Assembly (NCBI GenBank): GCA_002256465.1
Contig: NQJG01000009.1
Span: forward strand, 1-11,523
Direction of reading: 5' to 3'
From: Methylococcaceae bacterium NSP1-1
GTDB taxonomy: Bacteria > Pseudomonadota > Gammaproteobacteria > Methylococcales > Methylomonadaceae
DNA length: 11,523 nt
This document shows, one piece after another, positions 7,050-11,523 of the stretch (its first letter is position 1; every line of letters begins with the position of its first letter). Made by a program: the position numbers and the translations under genes. Under the pieces are notes generated by a model. It saw only the letters and a list, made by a program, of their open reading frames with translations, was not told the DNA's origin and made no database searches.

Positions 7050-9032
7050 TTACCACAGCTTCCTTGTATCCAGCCAGGTCACTTGCCCTGTTCGTTTATT
7101 CACTTCCCGATACATATGAGCCGTCCCGCCACGTCCATCTGCATCACCTCCGTTCCACAGGCAAATAAAATGGACTTTTTCGATACCACAGGCCAAGGCA
7201 GTGTTTAGAAGCCAGAGATTACAGCGTTCGTAAGGGTTCATCTCCTCTTCCGTTATATTTCCCAGCGCATCGGGCATGCTGCGTGGAAAATTTCGAAGTT
7301 GCGCCTTGAGGGCGAAATAGCGTAATCGCCAGCTTTCCCCTTGCTCAGAGGAAAGGATGGATCGATGAATGAATTCCGCTTCCGGAAAGGGTTGTAGCAA
7401 TTGAATGCGGACACCGAATTTGGCACAGGCTTCAGCGAACAGAATATCGCCGCCGGCAGCGCCCTGAGTCAAGGCAAGATCGTCTTCACTTGCACCCAAC
7501 GCAGCCAGAGCGTCGGCTATTTTCTCAGCGGCAATATCGGCCTTGTCATTTGGAAAACGCGGTGTGGCTCGATCCGTTGCATCGATCATGTGGCCGCTGA
7601 ATAGAAACACCTGACGTGGTTGCCACTTTTCTTCCGGTTTGTTTAGCCGCGCCAATGCCTGCTCAAAAGTGGTGATGCCAGCAGCGACGACTTCCGGGCG
7701 AAACCCCAGATCTTTGAGCAAATACAATTGAGATAAGGTGGATTTGAGGGCAAACCAGTCATTTTCAGACTTGGAAATGGCTTCATTATAGGCTGAAGCA
7801 ACAGTTTCCGGCGTGCCAAGCAATACCTCCAGATCGCCCAGGGTCGCTTTGCTCAAGAACGACTGACCCGGTTCGTACTCCGCTGCATAGCGCACTGCAC
7901 CAGCCATGGATTTGGCTTCGAGGAAAAAACGGGTGTCACCTGTAAGAAATAAGAAAACATGCATTAAGGTCAATGTGTTAATTCCGGAGCAGTAATGACC
8001 GGGATTACGCCGGAAAGCTTGTCGATAGCTTTCGATTGCGGCACGTAGCCGGGCATCTGCGTTAGCGGCATCATTGCACATCTGCTCGGGAGTTCTGCCT
8101 GGTTGCTGCCATAATTGTATCCATGCATCTTTGTCGATTCGAGCGAGTAGCGCCCAGGTTTCCGGGTCATTGGGGTAAATCTTCAGCATGCTAATGTAAT
8201 GTAACCGGACTTCATACGGAGGAATGTTTGCTTTATCCTGCCCTGCTAGCCTTTGCAGGCATATGCCTTTTTCCTGTAGCCCAATAAGATTATCGGGTTC
8301 AACAACAAGGCCTGCTTCGATTTGCTCCAGGGCAAAATCAAATCGCTCTGCTTTACGAAGAGAAACCCCTGCTTTGAAATATGCCTCGGCGCGAAATGCA
8401 GCCACTGGCGCCTCTTCTGCAAGCACCAATAGGTCGCCAATGTGATCATTCTTGCGAGCCAGTTCGATTCTTTCCGTCCAGGCATCATAAGCATCCCAGA
8501 ACCCAAATGCATCTCGTATGCGTAGTGATTGCCATTGTGGCTCTTGCAGGTTAGGTAGTAGTTGGTAAACGGGACTGGTTTTACGGCTATGCCAGGATGC
8601 CAGTGTGGCTATGATCATTTCGGTGAGTGCTTTTTTGTCGTTTTCCAGAGTGGCCGGATCGGGCAGGCCATCTTTGAGACTGTAATTAAGCTTGCTATCT
8701 GTATAGATATCGAACGGTTGTTTGTCTCTGGAACCTTGAATCAGCACCAAACCGTGAGCACGCAGTGCATGACGAACACCAAGTTCATACCAGACATTGG
8801 GGTTATCCAGCGTTAAATCGGCAACCACCAGATCAGCGATGAGCAATTCCTGGAACCTATCCGTTTTAATGTCACCGGCGACTTGCTCTTCATTTGCCCG
8901 AAACGCTGCAAGTCCCGCTGCTTCAATGGCGGGCTTGAGCAAATCGGTATAAATGGTATTGAAGTCAATTAGTGTGCCGTCATGGCCCGGTTTTTTGCCA
9001 AACGGCATGGCGACAAAAGCGTGTGGTTTCAT
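7050..9032 (-). CDS. TIR/deoxyribosyltransferase-like, TPR and SLOG-like fusion
   Basis: A 660-residue protein. I chose the ATG at 9032 because TTGGAGA lies 7-9 bases upstream; a GTG at 9056 would add 8 residues without a ribosome site. Domain 1 (about 4-112): FVAMPFG near the start, ADLVVADLTLDNPNVWYELG with Glu83, then PFDIYTD. This is the signature of the nucleoside deoxyribosyltransferase/TIR-like fold, where that Glu is catalytic, so the domain may cleave NAD or a nucleoside. Domain 2 (about 150-465): helical TPR-type repeats of the sort matched by the 'MAP3K TRAFs-binding' model, also called TPR-S. Published comparative work proposed that this scaffold senses NAD-derived signals in prokaryotic conflict systems and was taken into the animal ASK kinases. 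Domain 3 (about 474-660): QVFLFSGHM, GAAGGDILFAEAC (524-536) and GRGGTAHMY (633-641), resembling a SLOG-type nucleotide-binding fold. No signal peptide or membrane helix is seen, so it is cytoplasmic. It is a single gene with its own terminator. A role in defence is inference; a housekeeping nucleotide sensor is equally possible. Confidence 0.72.
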   Translation of the reverse strand: MKPHAFVAMPFGKKPGHDGTLIDFNTIYTDLLKPAIEAAGLAAFRANEEQVAGDIKTDRFQELLIADLVVADLTLDNPNVWYELGVRHALRAHGLVLIQGSRDKQPFDIYTDSKLNYSLKDGLPDPATLENDKKALTEMIIATLASWHSRKTSPVYQLLPNLQEPQWQSLRIRDAFGFWDAYDAWTERIELARKNDHIGDLLVLAEEAPVAAFRAEAYFKAGVSLRKAERFDFALEQIEAGLVVEPDNLIGLQEKGICLQRLAGQDKANIPPYEVRLHYISMLKIYPNDPETWALLARIDKDAWIQLWQQPGRTPEQMCNDAANADARLRAAIESYRQAFRRNPGHYCSGINTLTLMHVFLFLTGDTRFFLEAKSMAGAVRYAAEYEPGQSFLSKATLGDLEVLLGTPETVASAYNEAISKSENDWFALKSTLSQLYLLKDLGFRPEVVAAGITTFEQALARLNKPEEKWQPRQVFLFSGHMIDATDRATPRFPNDKADIAAEKIADALAALGASEDDLALTQGAAGGDILFAEACAKFGVRIQLLQPFPEAEFIHRSILSSEQGESWRLRYFALKAQLRNFPRSMPDALGNITEEEMNPYERCNLWLLNTALACGIEKVHFICLWNGGDADGRGGTAHMYREVNKRTGQVTWLDTRKLW

Positions 9033-9164
9033 AGAATTTCTCCAAGTTAAGTGCACCCAAACATTAGCATAGTTTCAGCAGGCGGTCGTATGGCTATATG
9101 TATTGGGCATTTCATTGGAACTTAAAGAAAAGCGCAAAAAAATAAACCGTCGCAGATTTAAAGA

Positions 9165-10106
9165 TTATCGCCTGCTGTTCGCTACAACCGTCAAGACTTT
9201 TGGTAATAAATCCGTTTGCCCGGTCTGAAAACTAATCGCATCAGTTTCTCGGCGCAGCCAGGTAAATTGACGTTTTGCCAGCTGCCGGGTGGCGGCAATG
9301 GCTTTTTCTGTCATGGTTTCAAGATCATCCTCACCTTGCAGATAGGCCCAGACTTGCCGATAGCCTACGGCGCGAATAGAAGGCATTTTTTCGGTTAAAT
9401 CACCACGCTGGTAGAGCGTCTCTACTTCATTAATAAATCCTTGCGCCAGCATATTCCTGAAACGTTGGGCGATGATATTGTGCAGAATCTTCCGATCCGG
9501 GGGTGCAATGATTAATTTTATTTTTTGATAAGGCAGGTCTTCGCCTTGGGCTGCATTAAAAAAAGACGATAAGGGTTTACCGCTGATTTCGTAGACTTCC
9601 AATGCACGTTGGATGCGTTGCGGGTCGTTAGGGTGGATTCTCGCCGCAGCCAGTGGATCAATATCGGCCAGTCGTTGATGCATGACCTCTTTACCTAATT
9701 GCTCCAAATCCTGATCAAGTTTGGCCCTGATCGCAGGATCGGCCTCGGGCAATACAGCAAGCCCATTCAATAGGGCATTAAAATAAAGCATGGTGCCGCC
9801 GGTTAAAATCGGAATATTTCCGCGGCGGGTTATATCAGCCATTAAGGCTAACGCCTGTGTCCTGAACTGGCCGGTAGAGAAAGATTCTGACGGATCCAAT
9901 ATATCTATCAAATGGTGGGTAATACCGCCTCTTTCCTCCAGGGTGGGTTTTGCTGTTCCTATATCCATGCCTTTGAACACCAGCGCTGAGTCTACACTGA
10001 TGATTTCGCCATCTAATGCCTGTGCCAGCTGTACGGAAAGAGCTGTTTTTCCTGAAGCTGTTGGGCCCATTAAGAAAATAGCTGGAGGATGGAGATGTTT
10101 TTGCAT
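9165..10106 (-). CDS. miaA: tRNA dimethylallyltransferase
   Basis: 313 residues, usual length for the family. MiaA transfers a dimethylallyl group from DMAPP to N6 of adenosine 37 in tRNAs that read codons starting with U. Visible marks: P-loop GPTASGKT (14-21), general-base region [18 protein letters not shown] (37-54) with Asp39, LTGGTMLYF (101-109) and [21 protein letters not shown] (about 157-177). The motif usually reads [14 protein letters not shown]; here Phe-Lys replaces Tyr-Arg, a mild change. The ATG at 10106 lies just before the P-loop and has no strong ribosome site. In many gammaproteobacteria miaA sits between mutL and hfq. Here the upstream gene is a helicase 60 bases away, and the gene downstream is the TPR fusion, not hfq. 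A T-rich run about 15-20 bases after the stop (9141-9147, minus strand) with a weak stem may end transcription. Confidence 0.95.
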   Translation of the reverse strand: MQKHLHPPAIFLMGPTASGKTALSVQLAQALDGEIISVDSALVFKGMDIGTAKPTLEERGGITHHLIDILDPSESFSTGQFRTQALALMADITRRGNIPILTGGTMLYFNALLNGLAVLPEADPAIRAKLDQDLEQLGKEVMHQRLADIDPLAAARIHPNDPQRIQRALEVYEISGKPLSSFFNAAQGEDLPYQKIKLIIAPPDRKILHNIIAQRFRNMLAQGFINEVETLYQRGDLTEKMPSIRAVGYRQVWAYLQGEDDLETMTEKAIAATRQLAKRQFTWLRRETDAISFQTGQTDLLPKVLTVVANSRR

Positions 10107-10166
10107 GGTAGCCCATTAAATGTTAAAGAAATTGTTCGCAATAAATAAGATGATTGATTTTTTTGG

Positions 10167-11523
10167 TCATTTTTCATAGCCACGAACATTTAAATCATCA
10201 ATAAATTCAGAAGGAATATCACCACTCGTAACCAGTAAATGATCCCTGGCTCGGGTGCAGGCGACATAAAGTAAATGCCGCTCGGTCTCGTAAACATCCT
10301 CTAAATCAGCGTCATCTGTCACCGTTTCTATTCTTTGCTGAGAAGGAATAACTTCATCATCACAAGCCATAACAACAACCGCCCTAAACTCCAGGCCTTT
10401 GGCCAAGTGCATAGTGCAAATAGATACATGCCCGTTTACTGTTTCAACATGCTCATCCAGCGCCTTATAGTTGAGCGAGGCAGCCGAAACTGCTGAAATC
10501 GCCCTGTCTAATTCAGCTTCTGAACGGACAAAAACACCCATTTCATGTGGCTTGATGCCGATACCGGAAAGATGAGCCAACCATTGTGAAACTGATTGGA
10601 TTTCATCCTCTGGAGTAGCCAACATCAAAATAGCAGGCGGCGGGCCATTGAAAACGGATACGGTACCTTTACGATCTTCAATATTGCCATCCACATCAGA
10701 CACACTAGGCCCCAACAAATGATCAGCCTGCATTCTGATCTGATGTGAAGTGCGATAGTTGATGTGCAAGGTACGGGAACGACCACGAATATCGACACCC
10801 AACGATTTCCATGAAAAGGCCTGCTGAAAAATACGTTGTCCCAAATCGCCGGCGAAAAATAAACCGTTAATCTTGTTTACGGTCAATGCAGCCAGAAATC
10901 GCAATTGCGCAACATCAATATCTTGCGCTTCATCAACCACCACAAAATCGAACGGCGGATGACTGTTCTCAGCGTAATAATTAGACAAACGAGTAAACAT
11001 TTCAGCACGGGTGATCAGATTCAGGTCATTAAGACCTGTGCGAACCTGTTGAAAAATCGACCACAAAAGCTGCCGCTGCGGCTCCGGCAGACGTGTTTTC
11101 CTGCCCAAGCGTTTAACGTCGCGATAGGATTCCCAGGAGTCCAGTTGCCAGGCATCAACGACTTGTTCCCACTCAGTCAGTAAAAAGTGTAGACTAAACT
11201 TGTGATCAGGAATGTTTTTTGAGGCAGTTTCAAGTAATTGTCGTATTACCGGCTTGGATGCCAAGGCAACTTTGTTTTCTTTAAACTCAAATAAGCGTTG
11301 TCCAATCGCATCCAACGCATGAACTTCCAAACGCTCACCCAGACGTGGTGTAGTAACGATTAGCCTTTTCAATTTGGTAGCCAACGCATTCGCCAACGTG
11401 TCGGAAAAAGTGGTCAGCAACACGCGGGCTTCAGGATGCTTGCGAGCCAGGAACACCGCCCGATGCAACGCCACAATCGTTTTGCCGGTACCCGCAGAAC
11501 CCGAGACTTTGGCCGGGCCATTA
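10167..11523 (-). CDS. UvrD-like superfamily 1 helicase, N-terminus missing
   Basis: Reading on the minus strand, the frame is open from the window edge; 451 residues are visible before the TGA at 10167-10169. A GTG at 11474 is only an internal Val codon: upstream of it the frame continues as NGPAKVSGSAGTGKTIVAL, which contains the Walker A motif GSAGTGKT. The gene therefore starts beyond the window. Other helicase motifs in order: VVVDEAQDI (motif II), FFAGDLGQRIFQ (III), INYRTSHQI (IV), SICTMHLAKGLEFRAVVV (V) and LLYVACTRARDHLLV (VI). All are intact, so ATP-driven 3'-5' translocation on DNA is expected. The short spacing between motifs fits the UvrD/Rep-like proteins that often lack large extra domains; the missing N-terminus could carry a NERD, toxin-like or other fused domain that would decide the role (repair or anti-phage). 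Overlaps nothing; miaA follows 60 bases downstream on the same strand. Confidence 0.88.
   Translation of the reverse strand, partial: NGPAKVSGSAGTGKTIVALHRAVFLARKHPEARVLLTTFSDTLANALATKLKRLIVTTPRLGERLEVHALDAIGQRLFEFKENKVALASKPVIRQLLETASKNIPDHKFSLHFLLTEWEQVVDAWQLDSWESYRDVKRLGRKTRLPEPQRQLLWSIFQQVRTGLNDLNLITRAEMFTRLSNYYAENSHPPFDFVVVDEAQDIDVAQLRFLAALTVNKINGLFFAGDLGQRIFQQAFSWKSLGVDIRGRSRTLHINYRTSHQIRMQADHLLGPSVSDVDGNIEDRKGTVSVFNGPPPAILMLATPEDEIQSVSQWLAHLSGIGIKPHEMGVFVRSEAELDRAISAVSAASLNYKALDEHVETVNGHVSICTMHLAKGLEFRAVVVMACDDEVIPSQQRIETVTDDADLEDVYETERHLLYVACTRARDHLLVTSGDIPSEFIDDLNVRGYEK

Noticed and set aside
9033..9056. GTG at 9056 as start of the TPR fusion
   Set aside because: It has no ribosome site, and the 8 extra residues lie before the conserved FVAMPFG start of the domain; the ATG at 9032 has a good one.

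Overview
The window looks like chromosomal DNA of a Gram-negative gammaproteobacterium. It has an outer-membrane porin, the PilS/PilR two-component pair, a proteobacterial SucC/SucD pair and MiaA. The protein style (porin with a coiled-coil start, PilSR beside sucCD, moderate GC) would fit a type I methanotroph (Methylococcales). That placement is inference only; no methane or methanol gene is present.

Layout: (1) 1-958, minus strand: the N-terminal 319 residues of a porin cut by the window edge, with four 12-residue tandem repeats. (2) 959-1259: an AT-rich divergent intergenic region with two candidate promoters and two adjacent, long imperfect palindromes. (3) 1260-1709, plus: a small single-pass membrane protein of unknown function. 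(4) 1769-4737, minus: pilS-pilR, overlapping by 4 bases. (5) 4889-6918, plus: sucC-sucD, also overlapping by 4 bases. (6) 6919-7049: a convergent gap with a nested palindrome that contains a minus-strand intrinsic terminator. (7) 7050-9032, minus: a three-part signalling or conflict protein, made of a nucleoside-deoxyribosyltransferase/TIR-like domain, a TPR scaffold and a SLOG-like nucleotide-binding domain. (8) 9165-10106, minus: miaA. (9) 10167 to the end, minus: the C-terminal 451 residues of a UvrD-like superfamily 1 helicase, whose start lies outside the window.

Most of the window is conserved core metabolism and regulation. SucCD carries out the substrate-level phosphorylation step of the TCA cycle, PilSR controls type IV pilus transcription, and MiaA modifies tRNA. 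The least ordinary element is the protein at 7050-9032. It combines a predicted NAD or nucleotide-processing domain, a TPR region of the kind also found in the animal ASK signalosome, and a second nucleotide-binding domain. It sits as a single gene with its own terminator between core genes, where hfq often follows miaA. The palindrome pair upstream of the small membrane protein is the strongest unexplained non-coding signal. No CRISPR array, tRNA, rRNA or transposase gene was seen.
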